Assembly (NCBI GenBank): GCA_031310005.1
Contig: CM062379.1
Coordinates: 1,612,001-1,676,000 of the forward strand
DNA length: 64,000 bases
Source: Dactylellina haptotyla
Taxonomy: Eukaryota; Ascomycota; Orbiliomycetes; Orbiliales; Orbiliaceae
Direction: 5' to 3'
Shown: one piece after another, positions 39,226 to 51,595 of the stretch
Layout: every line of letters begins with the position of its first letter
How positions within the stretch are numbered: position 1 is the stretch's first letter
The notes under the pieces: generated by a model
What the model was told of the DNA's origin: nothing
Database searches by the model: none
Seen by the model: only the letters and a program-made list of their open reading frames with translations
Made by a program: the position numbers and the translations under genes

Positions 39226-41231
39226 TCAGAATTGGAACTCCTGTGATCACACATCGTTAGTAAGAAGTATATTTCAAGTAAATGCATCATCGGGCGTGAA
39301 TCAAACTTACTTTGCGAAAAACATCTACATCCATGCCATTGACAACGAGATCTGACAGATCTCTCCTGTTCATCTGTCCGAATACCCTCCTCAAAGTATC
39401 GTACAGGTTTGTGCTCTGATTATGCTCCAACTTTGTAACATCAACTCCAATCTTCTCCGCCTCCCTGGCATCCTGATCCGTGATAACCTTATGCATCGCA
39501 AGCGCCCCCAACAAATGCTGCGCGGCCTCCTCGTAGCATCCGATATTAATACACGACACACCCAGGTTATACCGCGCCCTCACAAAGTTCGGGTTAATAA
39601 TCAATGCCTTCTCGTATGCCTCAATCGCCTCTTCGGATCGACCCGAGTTCGCCAGGGTAGCTCCAAGCCTATTCCACAACAGGTGGTTCTTATCCCTCGC
39701 GTCGAAATCGCTCTCCAGCGCGGAGCTGAAGCAATCAACAGCCTTGTCGTACTCCTCGGCACCGTAAAATAGCACGCCCAGTCCAACTTGCACATCGGAA
39801 TCGAACGCCGCGCCCTCGGGCGCCGACACCGCCGCTTGGATGAACAGATCCGTCACGCGGGAATGGATCGCGAGTCTATCGAGCGGGTTCTCCACCGGCG
39901 GGGAAGTGATACTCGGATACCGGGCGTTCAACCATCGTTCTAGTGTATTATAAGCGGTGGTATCGTAGCCTTCGTTCGTGTAGCTGATAGCAAGTCCCAT
40001 CAATGCGTTCATGTTATTCGGCTCGAGCTTCAACGCCTGTTCCAAAGCTCTGATCGCAGGTGTTTCCTTCTCGTTCTGGGCCTGCGCGGCACCTAACCGC
40101 TCCCAGGCCTCAACGTGACTCGGGTCCTTCTGACAAGCCGCCTCGAAGGCAAGAGCGGCGAGGGAAAGATTACCGTGGCTCTCCATGAGTCGCACGCCCT
40201 CCTCGAACGGATTGCCGACTTCCATGTATGGGTTCTCCTGTTCGAAGAGGTAGTCACCTAGATTTGGTGGTTGACCGGGGAGAGTGCCCGGTTCCCAGTT
40301 CCAATCGTCGACCTTGACACCGTTGGCTTCCATATCCTTCTGGATACCGTCCCAGAGAGGCTCGAAGTCGGAAAACATGGCTTCACCGTGCTTCTCCAGT
40401 TCCTCCTCGATGGCGCGGTTCGCCTGGGCGTCTTCGTCGACGGTGGGCTCATGCTGCTGTTCTTCGATCTGCTTGAATTGCGTCTGCCAGTCTTCGTCGG
40501 TGAGCTCCACGACCTTTTCTTTACCCTTGACCGTTGTGGCGGTTTCCGGGGCGGTGTGTGTATGAACATGTCCTTGACGGGCAAAGCCGCCGCTGTACAG
40601 ACCACCCATGCCACCGTAGCCCTGGAAACGCTGTGGGTAGTACGCGCCGCCGGATTGCATTGGGCTGGCGAGGTCCTGCTGAGGCGCGTGCGCATGTTGC
40701 GGTTGAAGATGCTGGAATGCTGCGAATTCGGAAGGGTTGAAGGCCTCGCCTTTGGCTTGGGCGGCGTGGAAAGCAGCTTCCATCTGTGCGCGGTCCTCGC
40801 CTGGCGGCATGGTGGCGAACTCGGCGGCCCAGTTGACCTGGCCGGGTGGTATGTGGTTCAATTCGGCACGCATCTGGTCGAATTGGAAGGGCCCAGCAGC
40901 TTGCTGAGCTGCGGGATCTTGCATCAAGAATTGTTCCATCTGTGAACCTCATCGGTGTCATCCGTTAGCAAAAGACCTGTTGACTTCGAGAATACTTCTA
41001 CACTAAAGGCGTAGAAGGAGAGCACTGAATCTTGTCGGAACGTACCTGCTGGTCACCGGTAGGACCTTGCACCATCCCTTGACTTCTCATGCCTTGCTGG
41101 ATGCCAGGACCGCCGGGGATGCCGCCGACCATGCGGTCCCGTTGTAGCGATTTGTCGTCAGAGACATGTTTGGTGAATTGGGCGAGTGGATTGCGGCCGG
41201 TAGAGCACTCGGCACCTCCTAGGAAGGACAT
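39226..41231 (-). CDS. pex5: peroxisomal targeting signal 1 receptor Pex5
   Basis: Exons 41231-41046, 40939-39311 and 39240-39226 (introns 106 and 70 nt, all in phase 0) encode 609 residues. The N-terminus MSFLGGAECSTGRNPL carries the conserved Cys9, the residue that is monoubiquitinated for receptor recycling. Di-aromatic W-x3-F/Y motifs for Pex14/Pex13 binding are visible at 99-103 (WAAEF) and 213-217 (WQTQF). The C-terminal half has the TPR repeats that bind the SKL-type signal, for example AWERLGAAQAQNEKETPAI and LWNRLGATLANSGRSEEAIE. The last exon is only 15 nt and supplies EFQF and the stop, matching the usual Pex5 ending. Without that splice the frame would read through into a non-conserved tail. 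Confidence 0.95.
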
Positions 41232-42373
41232 TCTGGACGCCTATGAGGTGAACCGTGAGGTTCTGCAGCAGCCCGGTGGCGGTGAACGGCACTGTCGAGA
41301 GGGGCGAGGCTGCGGTGAAAGTTGTGATATCAGGTTCCGAGGTTAACGCGCAGAAAGCTGTCAGGTGTTGCGGTTGACGTTAGCAGGTGCTCGGAGTCGC
41401 ACAATGCACAGAGCAAAGACATTGGAGGATGAAGCTAGAAAGCTCCGCTACTCACCTCACTCAGGTTTACTTTTCTTTTGGAACAGAAGGTAGGTAGGAA
41501 GGAAGGATGCGAGCGAGAGAAAGGGAATATATCGCCGCTGGACGCAGAAGGTTGGAGGTTGGTCGGCTGCAATGCGGTGGGGTGGCCTCGCAGGCAAGTA
41601 GGATCGGGTGGGTTGGTCGTGCTTAGAAATATTTTGGGTGGTTGCCATGGTTCTTTTGCGTCGGTCGTTTTCAGCTGAAAATTGGCCCGCATTCGCGCCA
41701 GCTTCCCGAGGCAAAGGCCGGACACTGTTTGATGCAGCGCCAGCACACCCGCCAGCCTGAGACACCATTGGGCCGCGTTATGAACCCAGGGCTTTTACAT
41801 GCTCCGGTAGCAGCATATATATATATAATTATTATTGTTGTTTGCTCCGCGGTGGTTTGAGGAAGTGGTTGATCCAAAGTTATAGTAGAGTACATTGGCA
41901 GAAACGCTGGAAGAAAATCGCTATGCTGTGACGCGTGTGCTATGCAGACAGAAGCTCGCTCATGTTGGTGAATAGAATGTTCGAAATACAAAATATAATG
42001 AGAAAATGCAAGTCGAACAGAGGAAACTCCGGCTCTAGTATATTTTTACCAGCTAAAACACCGTCAAAGCAGCTATGAAATAACATGGAAATATAAATTA
42101 ACAAAGAAAGAAAAAAATGTGACATTATAATTGAAAAGAATTATAGAGTAGAGGTAGATGTAGTAGTAAGTCTATATGCGAAAAATATGCTGCCTCCCCA
42201 GAAACGCCAGCTCCATGAAGAAAAGAAAAACGTAATATATAATAATGAATGGAAAGCAGAAGCAAAAGAAAAACCCACTCCAGTCCGCCGTCGTATCTCA
42301 TAAATATAAAGGAAAGCAACTGTAGATATAAAGGAAACCTCAAAACATGTACGTATATATATATATATATACC
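41232..42373. other. intergenic region of 1.1 kb
   Basis: This region holds the PEX5 promoter and the 3' region of the methyltransferase-domain gene. AT repeats lie at 41815-41828 and 42354-42371. No gene was found. Confidence 0.6.
42354..42371 (+). repeat. (TA)9 microsatellite
   Basis: Nine TA units immediately past the stop codon of the methyltransferase-domain gene, hence in its 3' untranslated region. Confidence 0.9.
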
Positions 42374-45300
42374 TTAAGCGCAATTTCTCGCCATCTTCTT
42401 CGCCCGCTTAGCGGTCTCTGTCGTCGTCGGCTTTCTCGTCCATCCGACAAGATTTCTCCATCCGCTTCCGCGCTCTCGGCCTTCGTCCAATGAAGCTGTG
42501 ATTCCATTGACCAGACCCTTCTTCCACGCCGGGGTCTCCCTCTCTCCGTCGAGTTTGACCATCCACTCCTCCCACCTCCAGGTACCTACAATACCAGACA
42601 GGGCTGCGACATCGTGAGTGTTACCCTTAACAACTCCGAGTTCTTCCCAAGCTTTGAGCTCGGCTTCCATTTCTTCTTGTGCAGCCTTCCAGTCATCTTC
42701 GAAAGTGACACCGAGTCTGCGCTTGGCCTTTGGCTTTTCAGCTGGTGGCGCCATGGGCAGGACAGTCCATGTACGCTTGGTGTGGGTAAAGCCCGTGTTT
42801 GCGAGTCTGTTGATCCATTTACCAGTTGGATGTGGGTCGTATCCACGGCTTCTGAGTTCGTGTGCGAATTCCTCATTCAACTGCTGGGTTACTGGGCCAG
42901 CTCGGAGGACATCGCTGTCAGTGAGAGACCATTCGAAGTGGCCGCCTGGCTTGAGAACTCGGTAGCACTCCTTGAGGGTCAAAGAATATTCGTCCAGTCG
43001 GGGGGTTCTGCTGTTGCGATCACGTCTTTCACTTCTCCGCCTTGGGGGTGGAGTCTGCTTGAGGATTGTGTGTAGTGTTCTCGCAGAGATAACGTCGAAA
43101 TGGTTATCTGGGAAGGGAAGCTTCCACAGAGACGAGACCTTGATATGTCTGTGATTTGATGGACCGGTGAACCGTCGCTTCTCGACAACTCCCAAATCTG
43201 GAACGGGGACGTTGTCGATATTGATGTTCTTTGGTCGGCTGGTGACCGTGTATACTTTGGAGTGAGGATATTCATAAGCGCAGTGCCAGCCCCAGTCCGC
43301 AACTGGTGCGCCACCGAGATCGAGAACTCGTCGTCGAACTGGTGGTGGCACAGCGTTCTTGTTCTTACGCCTTTCCATGCCGGACTGATTGAGGATGTCA
43401 TGGGCCGGGCTGATGAGAATGCGGCCATAGGTAAGCCACTTGGAGGCCATGAAGACCCAGAGTCTGGAATTGATCTCGTCTTGAACTTCCTTCGCCCTTC
43501 GCTTCTCAGGAGTCGTGCTGGACTTCCTCGGGCCGTCATCGAATGGCCAGTGTGAGTTGGTTTCCACAACTGGTTCCGGCTCCGCCTGTGGAGGGCATGG
43601 CGGAAGAGGGCGGTATTCATGAGGAAGTTCATTGCAGATTCGGCGAGTTTGGAACGCATCGAATCGGGTTTGTCGGCAAACGAACGCATCAGAATGGACC
43701 GATGGCTTGAGGAACTTCTTGAAGGCAACCAGGTAAGAAGGATCTTCGACTCGGATCTCGTTTTCCTTCAAGTTGTGGCGTCTTCCGCCCTTGAGGTCGA
43801 CTGACTTTCCCTTGATTTCGAGTGGGCTCTCTTCACCAGAGGTTGGGGATTCGAGAGTAGCTCTGACACCCCGGTTTTGGTTTTGGGGGACTTCAAGGAG
43901 TGAAAGCTGCGGAAGACCGGGTCTCGAGAAGAGGCTCTTGCCATCGTTCGTTCCTGGTCGACTCTCTGGAAGGATCAAAGACGCAGCCTTCAAAAGGTCA
44001 TCTTGTCTGATTCTCTCAACCTCAGATTGCTCTTCGAGTTTCATCTCCTCGTCAATAATGGAGAGGTCGTCAAAGGAAAGGTCGGCACCGAGGGGGCAAT
44101 CGTTGGTCTCTTCTTCCTCTTCCTCCTCTTCTTCCTCTATAGCCTCCAGTTGCTCATCTGCTTCATCGTATTCCTCCTCGGGGATCGATTCCGGATACTG
44201 CTGCTTGGGCGTTGTGATATCCACTTCGATTGGGATTTGTGGAACATCTGGGATTTCAAAATCACCCATTTCATGCAACCCTTCGTACTCAGCCGGGTGT
44301 CTGCTGCTCCTTGTGGACATCCTGGCCATAGCAGCTTCCATTTCGACATGCTGGAAGTCTTCTTCATCCATGCTCTCGTCGTCGATCTCCGATCTATCGT
44401 ATGTCACAACGGAGCTTTCACGAGGATAGTCAACCTTCGACTCGATTCCAGCCCATCGCTCAATTTCTTTCCAATCTTCGGTTTCAGTCATATCAAAGTG
44501 TCGTGCGTATGTTTGCTCCGGTGTCCTCTCTTCCTGCTCCTCCTCCTGCTCAATTTCTTCAAATTGCTCGATTTCCTCGATTTCCTCCTCTTCGGGGAAT
44601 GATGGTAGCTGTGGGCTCCGAGGAGCTTCGGCATGGTCAGCTTCAGACTCGGTTCGTACAACATCCTGGCCCACAAGCATCTGCTGCATCAAGATCCTAA
44701 CCTCCTTTTCAGAGGATGTCTCCGAAGAATTCATATCGCTCATCATCTCCTGCAGCTCCAATAGCTCATCCTCCTCTGGCTCCAACGATGCAAACTTGTG
44801 CCTCGAGGTATCGACGCTTGTCATGGAAGTATATGCCGCGCTTCTCATCGACCACATTCCGGTATCTCTCCCCGCGTATGAGGAAAGGGTATACATAGAT
44901 GACAGTCTAGCCTGGAGAATGGGCGCAACCAGCTTCCCCGCATCGACCTCTTGCATTTGCGAGTTGTCATTCATCTGGGGGGAGTTAGGGAAGGAGCCCT
45001 GTTGGCTTTCTGGTGTCAAATCATAGTGATAAACGGCTCTGCCGCCACCGCTCAACGGTTCCATATGGGTGTAAGACGGCGATCCGGCATCTGACTGGGA
45101 GGACTCCGATAACGTCTCTACTACGAGTTCTCTCCGGCCGGATGGCGATTTCTTATGCCCCTTCCTCCTGTTATTTAGGTATGATTCGGTCCAACTTTCG
45201 AAGCTGTGGCCTACTTGCGGGCTCGACTGGGCGGAATATCCACCCTGTAGAGGCACAGAGTATCCGGATGATATCGAAGACTGTTGGGTGTGCGAGGTAG

Positions 45301-45868
45301 CTTGGAATCTTGGCTTAACCGGGCTCTGTGCGGGCGAGGATCGTGTGTCTGATAGTGTTGGGGAAATAGGCGGTCTCGGACCGTAGTCTGTGAATACATG
45401 GCTTGAGAAATGCCTCGAGTGTTTCGAGTTTGGTGATCCGCTTGTCTGGCTACCATTTAGCAGGCTCATAGATCGGCCTCTTGACTTGACAGGGGACTTT
45501 AACGGCGACGAAGGATTCGATCTGTGGCCTGATGAGGATTGCAAACTCGTCCTTATTCCTGCTTTGAAAACATTTAACCCCAAACCGTGTAGCTTTGCAG
45601 ATGCTGACCGTCGATGCGACGAAGAGACCGGTACTGCTGTTGTTTGCGCCTCTGCAGCATCGTATCCTATCGGTGGGGAAGGCATCGAGCGAGGTTGATA
45701 CCGAGGTGTCGAATTTCGACCGCTCGTTGTACTGTCGCAATCGTCAATATCTGTATTGTTCGAATATGGTGAATTTGATAGTCCGTCAAATATTCCAACT
45801 GAAGGAGGTCGAGAACCGCCAAATCTTCTTGCTTCTGCCTCGCCAGTTATGACGCTTAACGGTAACAT
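42374..45868 (-). CDS. large regulator-like protein with C-terminal SAM methyltransferase domain
   Basis: A single exon encodes 1164 residues from the ATG at 45868. Residues 1-400 are Ser/Pro-rich and disordered, with several basic SPxK/R-like sites. Two strongly acidic stretches follow (near 430-455 and 580-595). After about residue 740 the protein becomes folded. The C-terminal part is a class I methyltransferase: motif I near 849 (VLDLGGAPVADWGWH, a loosened glycine motif), then SLWKLPFPDNHFDVISARTL and, near 970, ECYRVLKPGGHFEW. This order is that of the Methyltransf_11 group. The substrate is unknown; the long disordered N-terminus suggests regulated or scaffold use rather than small-molecule methylation. 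No introns are visible. The leader region upstream lacks ATG for 573 nt. Confidence 0.85.
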   Translation of the reverse strand: MLPLSVITGEAEARRFGGSRPPSVGIFDGLSNSPYSNNTDIDDCDSTTSGRNSTPRYQPRSMPSPPIGYDAAEAQTTAVPVSSSHRRSASAKLHGLGLNVFKAGIRTSLQSSSGHRSNPSSPLKSPVKSRGRSMSLLNGSQTSGSPNSKHSRHFSSHVFTDYGPRPPISPTLSDTRSSPAQSPVKPRFQATSHTQQSSISSGYSVPLQGGYSAQSSPQVGHSFESWTESYLNNRRKGHKKSPSGRRELVVETLSESSQSDAGSPSYTHMEPLSGGGRAVYHYDLTPESQQGSFPNSPQMNDNSQMQEVDAGKLVAPILQARLSSMYTLSSYAGRDTGMWSMRSAAYTSMTSVDTSRHKFASLEPEEDELLELQEMMSDMNSSETSSEKEVRILMQQMLVGQDVVRTESEADHAEAPRSPQLPSFPEEEEIEEIEQFEEIEQEEEQEERTPEQTYARHFDMTETEDWKEIERWAGIESKVDYPRESSVVTYDRSEIDDESMDEEDFQHVEMEAAMARMSTRSSRHPAEYEGLHEMGDFEIPDVPQIPIEVDITTPKQQYPESIPEEEYDEADEQLEAIEEEEEEEEEETNDCPLGADLSFDDLSIIDEEMKLEEQSEVERIRQDDLLKAASLILPESRPGTNDGKSLFSRPGLPQLSLLEVPQNQNRGVRATLESPTSGEESPLEIKGKSVDLKGGRRHNLKENEIRVEDPSYLVAFKKFLKPSVHSDAFVCRQTRFDAFQTRRICNELPHEYRPLPPCPPQAEPEPVVETNSHWPFDDGPRKSSTTPEKRRAKEVQDEINSRLWVFMASKWLTYGRILISPAHDILNQSGMERRKNKNAVPPPVRRRVLDLGGAPVADWGWHCAYEYPHSKVYTVTSRPKNINIDNVPVPDLGVVEKRRFTGPSNHRHIKVSSLWKLPFPDNHFDVISARTLHTILKQTPPPRRRSERRDRNSRTPRLDEYSLTLKECYRVLKPGGHFEWSLTDSDVLRAGPVTQQLNEEFAHELRSRGYDPHPTGKWINRLANTGFTHTKRTWTVLPMAPPAEKPKAKRRLGVTFEDDWKAAQEEMEAELKAWEELGVVKGNTHDVAALSGIVGTWRWEEWMVKLDGERETPAWKKGLVNGITASLDEGRERGSGWRNLVGWTRKPTTTETAKRAKKMARNCA

Positions 45869-48800
45869 TCGAGTTTGTATATGTAATTGTGTAAAGTGTA
45901 TCTGGAGGAAGCCGGCCCCGCTTGGGTAAGATAGTCAAGGGCAGCCCAGCGCCTATTAATATTATAAGATGTAAGATGGATTCCTGTGGCCTTTTTTTAG
46001 AACAATATCGAAAAAAAGGTATCTAAGTCTTAGGCCACTAGGCAACCCGAATACTGTCAAAAAGGGAAGATAGAAAAGTACAGAAAGGGAAGAAAGAGGA
46101 AAAGTCTCTTTTCGAACGGGAACCTTGGAGGTTTTGTATGACCCTTCGCTAAAGTGAGAGACGGAATACTGGGTGAACTAGAACGATCAGGTGTTTCTTC
46201 CTTTGTGTCTTGTTTTAATCTTTTTTGACTTTTCGAGGTGTGCTCGTTTTTTTGTCGCCGAAGTTTCCAAGTGTGGGTACGGACGGTTGCGAGGTTATAT
46301 CTGGGATTTGTTTTGGTGTCCAACAGGTTAAGCGACGAGGCGCAAAAATGGGATTAGGAAGGCCCAGCAACTTTCCAGACGGGTTGTGTGTTCGCCTGGG
46401 GAAGGGTGGTTAATAAACTTGGGCGGCAAGATAATGCGGAGCATTGGATGCTCACCTCGTCAGATCTTTAACCTCAAAGAGCTCTTGGGATTCTCTTCCA
46501 GAAAAAGAAATTTCTCTCTCACTGGATGATATCAGAGCCGCCGTGATTGAGAGAGGGACGAAACCAAGAAAATGTCGGGTTTTCTCTGCTGCAACCGTTT
46601 TCTTCGTTCAGACTTCGGGGAAATCGCAAATAGCAGGAGCGAGAGGGAATTCGAAAAGGAACAACGGTAAAATCGCTCGCTCAAGAGGCGAAGACGGGCA
46701 GTCTGACTGGTATATACGGGATCTAACCCCAGGCGCTTCCAACTAAAGAGAAAGAAAGGGAAAGACCTGTCGGTGGAAGGACGGCGGGGGAAGCACCCAC
46801 GTTAAGTCTAGGCAGAATCAATGGTGTTCACCTTAAACTGTCAAAAAATTCTGGACCCTAGCTCGGACTGCTGCAAGTGAGTTTAGTGAGACCGAATTAT
46901 TAGACCAGTTGAAAACGTCCAGCCAAATACGTCTAGTATATCACCAAGGGAAAGAAGGCGCAAAGCACGTAAACCAGTGGTGTTTGGGGCGCGATCGATC
47001 TTTTATTACGATCGATAGCCACTCTCTCGACCCGTCTGCTTCCTTTTTCGCTGTCAATATATTTCGGCGACTTTGCAGGTTATTCCGTAGGCTGTTATCA
47101 GGCGAACGTCAGGAAGGAATGGAGTGGGCATGCAGCATGCCAGCATGTTTAGCACCCACTAGGAGCGCAGCACAACGACCAGCACCAAACCCACGGTCAA
47201 CAGGTCTTCTCACTATTCGGTAGGTTGTAATTCCATCTGCATGCAAAAACGGAGCCAACTGCCTGATGTCTGCGCCGCCAAAGGTATGCAAGTGGTCGGG
47301 AACTGTTGGCACTCTCTTGACAGTTATTTGTACGAAAAAGGAAAAACGACAACAGTGGCTAGTTTCTCTAGATCCATGGTCAGATGGTTATTTCTTATTT
47401 GACGGCGTCGGTGGGCGAGCCAGCCGGAAGCAAAAGAGAGACCCTAAGGTGTGCGCGGTCTCTCTCTCACCTGCTCCCCTGTACCAGTTAGCATCGCCTT
47501 AGCCAGAGCGTAAACACGGTTCGTGACCATTTTTTTGCTGTGAACAGCGACAAATCAACTGCGTAGCTCGTGTCAAATGAGGGTGGGTAATTTCGGTTGA
47601 TTTAGCTCTGGATAATTTTCGCGAGCGAATAGCTGCCCGGAATGCTGGATTCGGACGAAAAGACGTCGCCCTGCTCGCAGGGAAGGTAGTTTTGACGTGA
47701 GCAGGTCCATTGGACGGGTTCGCAGGCATTCTGGCGGGGGGCGCGATCATTGGCTGGAGCCGGAAATGACGCTAGTCTGTATCTGGATACCGCGCGCCAA
47801 AGTCCCGATTCATTGGATGAGACGCTTTTAATAACCTTATTGTCAAGACTGGAAGGCTTGGTTCCCGTTTTGTATGTTTTTTCTTGCCGGGAAGTATTGG
47901 ATATATTTTTAGATCGGGAAAGAGCATGGCAAAGTAGATATCGTGTTTGTCGCAAGTATTTTGATATTTGTTCCTTCGAGAACGGTTTCGACACGTGAAT
48001 GAATACAACCTGCCCGATCTATCGCGCAACGCAGCGCGAAACAGTCGGACAGTGTAATCCACCAAGGTGTCTATCAATTGATTGACTACAAGCACTCTTC
48101 GACTCAATTTACTGTTTATACAGCAGTCCCTAGATCTAGGAATATCAATTGAAATTGTACTGGGCAACATCGGGGCATACGCGTGCGTATCCTCGAAACG
48201 AAGAAAAATGATGTAGCAAACGTTTATTCCATAGAATCCCATGAAATCATTATATCAAAACATGAACCTGCAATTTAGATCCACAATTCGGCGCTCGGGC
48301 GGAGTTACCTTCTCGCAACCCCTATGATATCTTTTACGCGACCGTCCTGGCCTCAACGGATAGAATGCGGGGAAACAGAACGAATAAGCATGAGATATGT
48401 GGGACCAGTCTCCATCCTGCCAAGTTGAATAGGTTGTCTTGATTACGAAGCTTAGATATCGAAAGGTTCCCAAGCGGCTAACAGGTATCAGGCCAGGAGG
48501 GCTATAATGACAGATATCCGAATTACAAAGGTTCCAGACTGCCTGACAAAAGGCTTTGAAAATAAAATATAAAAAATGCAATAATGCATTGTGAATATAA
48601 GTACAGCCCCATGAGGTGGCTCGGTTATGTCCCGCTCCCGTCCGAACAATAGAGCGTTCGTCTTGCTTGATTTAAGCGCCGAGGGATGAACAAAGTATTT
48701 TTGGGTGCCGCACGCATGGTCTCCCGCAACGCCTCCAATGACAGGCTCGTTGCACAGACGATCTGCAAGTCGCGAAGCAAGGAGCGGTCGTCTTCCGATT

Positions 48801-50381
48801 CGATTTCTGGCGCGACGGGATCTGGCGTCTCTTCAGGAAGGAGAATGCCGACATGGGTGTTTCCGTTTCCCCTTTTCCTTAGAGGAGACCACTGACGAAA
48901 GCATACAATGCACCTAAAGCGAGCTGTCCAACAGCGTGGTCCGACTCCCACGACGCTTGGAGGTTTGAAGCAAAGACTCCAACCTGCATGACCCCTGCTT
49001 CAATACGGTTTGTGTTGGCAGACGTCCACGACTTCCATTCGTCTGTGCCATGATTTCAGAAAATCCTTAGCACGTTTGGTTCAGAGAATCAGTAAGCAGA
49101 TATGAACTAGGCGTTTCATAGATGCCTATATTGGGAATAAACCCAAGAGCAATCGTAGATTGCTTGGATCCCATAACGAAACCAAGATTTCCTACGTATT
49201 TCTATTGAATTATAGTGTCGATGAACAATCAGCATGACAGCTCAAAAGTTACGATCCGTTCAAAAGTTATTTACATCATGATTGTCAATCCGATCGCGCG
49301 AAAACGCAAGATCAGTAGCATTCCGAGAACGCGGGGGAAATGCGAGTCTTTCCTAGAAAAGGCGAGGAATGAGCTGATCGACCACACCCTCGGCCCGGGT
49401 AACACGCAGATCTCTAGACCCGTCTAGAACACGGATCTGGAAGGATTCAGAAGAGTTGCGTAATGCGATTCTTAGATCTTGTTATCGGACTTTTCTTTCC
49501 AAGCCTGTTCCCGTTCGCCTTCATCCCGCGAAATCCATCCATACTGTTTTCGGTGGTGGCTGTGCTTTCATGTTCTCATGAAATGTGCCATAGTTGCTGT
49601 TACTGCTCGGCTCACTTCTTGACGTGCGCCGTTTGCGGAAGTTTACTACATTCCGGTGTTCCGGTATGTGCTTGTAATTTCAAGCCTCCCACGAGATCTT
49701 AAAAAAGTATATAACGCAATAGAATCATCTGCCAATGTGACATTCTATGCTATGATCAGAGTGGGAATGCTGACAAGTACAAGAGAAGGCTTTGAAATAC
49801 CATTTATCTGATTTCTCAGAAGCTTCTAGATTGGTCGGATTACGAAATGCAAAAGTATTAGGTCCCACCTAAGTCACACGTATACCTGCACCGAAGATCA
49901 TGGGATCATTATCCTATCTAAGAAGGATCCGAAAGATTTGAAATAATAAGTTTATTTTATAAATAAGTGTGAATTAAAAATAAATTCTTGTACCGCTCAA
50001 TGCCTTTGCATGCTCGCAGCACACACATTCAAGCTGGTTAACTGGTGAAGCTATCTCCATTGTATGGAGAAACGAGAAAAAAACGAGTACAATAATGATG
50101 AAATAGTTGAATGAATCTCGGAGCCTGAGAGGCCGTACGAATCTCGCTCGCTAAAGGGGGAATAAGTAGAAAAAATTAAATCCAAAGCTAAATCCTATAT
50201 AGAACTGGCTGGTTAGAGGGTGCATTAGACACTGCTGCTGCTATCGCGGGTTCTCGGCTATGGAAGAATCTGTTTATAAAAAAGATGCTCAAAACTTGGC
50301 GGGAAGATTGTGTGGTTCCGTATCTAGTCTCTGTCGAATTGTTCGCAGATCTAGATCTGTTCAAATCAATGCTCAAATCCC
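45869..50381. other. intergenic region of 4.5 kb, no gene seen
   Basis: The first 573 nt are free of ATG on the minus strand and may be the leader of the methyltransferase-domain gene. The rest, to 50381, carries only short frames without domain character on both strands. AT-rich parts lie at 48530-48600 and 49690-50180. No tRNA or repeat family was recognised. Confidence 0.5.
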
Positions 50382-51025
50382 TTATACTTCGGGTTTCTCT
50401 TCGGATTTCAGGAGCACACAGTCGATTTCTTCCTGGCCGATGAGGCGGTACGTTATACGTGGATGTTTCAAAATTTCGGGAATATGCTCAAGTTTTGGCA
50501 TTTTCCAAACCTCAATTATGCCCGTGACACTCCCAAGAACAGGGTCCTTTTCTGGATAGGCGTGTGCTCTATTGTGACAAATTAGATTTGTTAGTATCAA
50601 CACAGCATATCGACGAATGTTCAAAATCTTAGGAAAAATTGGGAAAGTTGGAGAAAACAATTTTAAAAAAATATTAAGAAACTACGAGTATATAATAATA
50701 TTTTGAAATCTACGTTTAAATTGATAACTATAATATAAAAAAAGATATATGTTTACCTCAACAGCCATCCCGCAAGTCTGTGCAGGGTGAACTCGAATTT
50801 CCGATAGCGATCCTTCTCATGATCGATCCGCTCCCAAAGGGTAAAGCCACTCTGCACCTCAAACCCTTCTTCATCTTTGGGGATATTTTCAAGCGGCCAT
50901 ATCCAGCTCTGGTCATCCAGATATCTGGTAAAATCCGAGAGCGCGAGCATGGGCCGTCGCGGCCGAAGACCCTCCCAGAACGTCGTGGAACGCTGCTGGC
51001 GCTCGAAGGCGAGTGTACAGACCAT
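50382..51025 (-). CDS. uncharacterised 151-residue protein
   Basis: Exons 51025-50757 and 50568-50382 (intron 188 nt) join in frame at WLLR-AHAYPEKDPVL. The intron is very AT-rich and ends CACAATAG. The product is soluble-looking, with features such as DFTRYLDDQSWIWPLENI, FEFTLHRLAGWLLR and KHPRITYRLIGQEEIDC. An in-frame TAG two codons before the ATG fixes the start unless there is an upstream exon. I do not recognise the family. The gene is divergent from ribulose-phosphate 3-epimerase with 570 nt between them. The restored frame across the intron and the protein-like composition argue that it is real. Confidence 0.65.
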
Positions 51026-51397
51026 ATCCGCCTAAATGCGATTGTGTTGCGGGTGTGGTAGAATAGTCACACGAGCCGGGTTTCGCGTCGGGCTGGTTGG
51101 GATTCTTCGATTCGCGATTGCTGAACCGACGCGATAGCCGGTTCCCCCTGCTTGTCCGTCCGGCGGCCCTGGCCTTTCCTTGCCTAATCTAACAACCGCA
51201 GCGGGGCGCAGAGTAATCAGCTAGCAACCTGCTGTCGAGCTTACGGGCACGCTGGAGCTGTATTTGCAAGGCCCGTCTCGAGGGTGGCCGGGCGTGTGCT
51301 CGCGGTGGATATTTCAATTTGGTTTGCTGGAGAGAGCTCCGGAGCTGGGAGCTGGGTTACGGAAAACAGGTGAGCTTAAATGCTGCAGCGGCATGGC

Positions 51398-51417
51398 CCA
51401 GCCAGCCAGCCAGCCAG
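51398..51417 (+). repeat. (CCAG)5 microsatellite
   Basis: Five perfect CCAG units upstream of RPE1. Confidence 0.9.
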
Positions 51418-51465
51418 AAACCCCACCAATGACATAACTAACGGAGATAGTTGGTTCGAGTGACA

Positions 51466-51481
51466 GATAGATAGATAGATA
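51466..51481 (+). repeat. (GATA)4 microsatellite
   Basis: Four perfect GATA units about 115 nt before the RPE1 start codon. Confidence 0.9.
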
Positions 51482-51595
51482 AATTAACCAGCTAGCCCTC
51501 CAGAGACGGGAGGCCGTTATATTATATACGATCATTATACCCTCCAACTACCGGCCACCACGGTTATCACCTCTCCCTCTCCTCTATCTGCAAGC

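Larger units (their letters stand above)
51026..51595. other. divergent promoter region with tandem repeats
   Basis: This 570-nt region separates the small orphan gene from RPE1. It contains (CCAG)5 at 51398-51417 and (GATA)4 at 51466-51481. GATA sites in fungi can bind nitrogen- or light-response GATA factors, but a simple repeat is an equally good explanation here. Confidence 0.55.
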
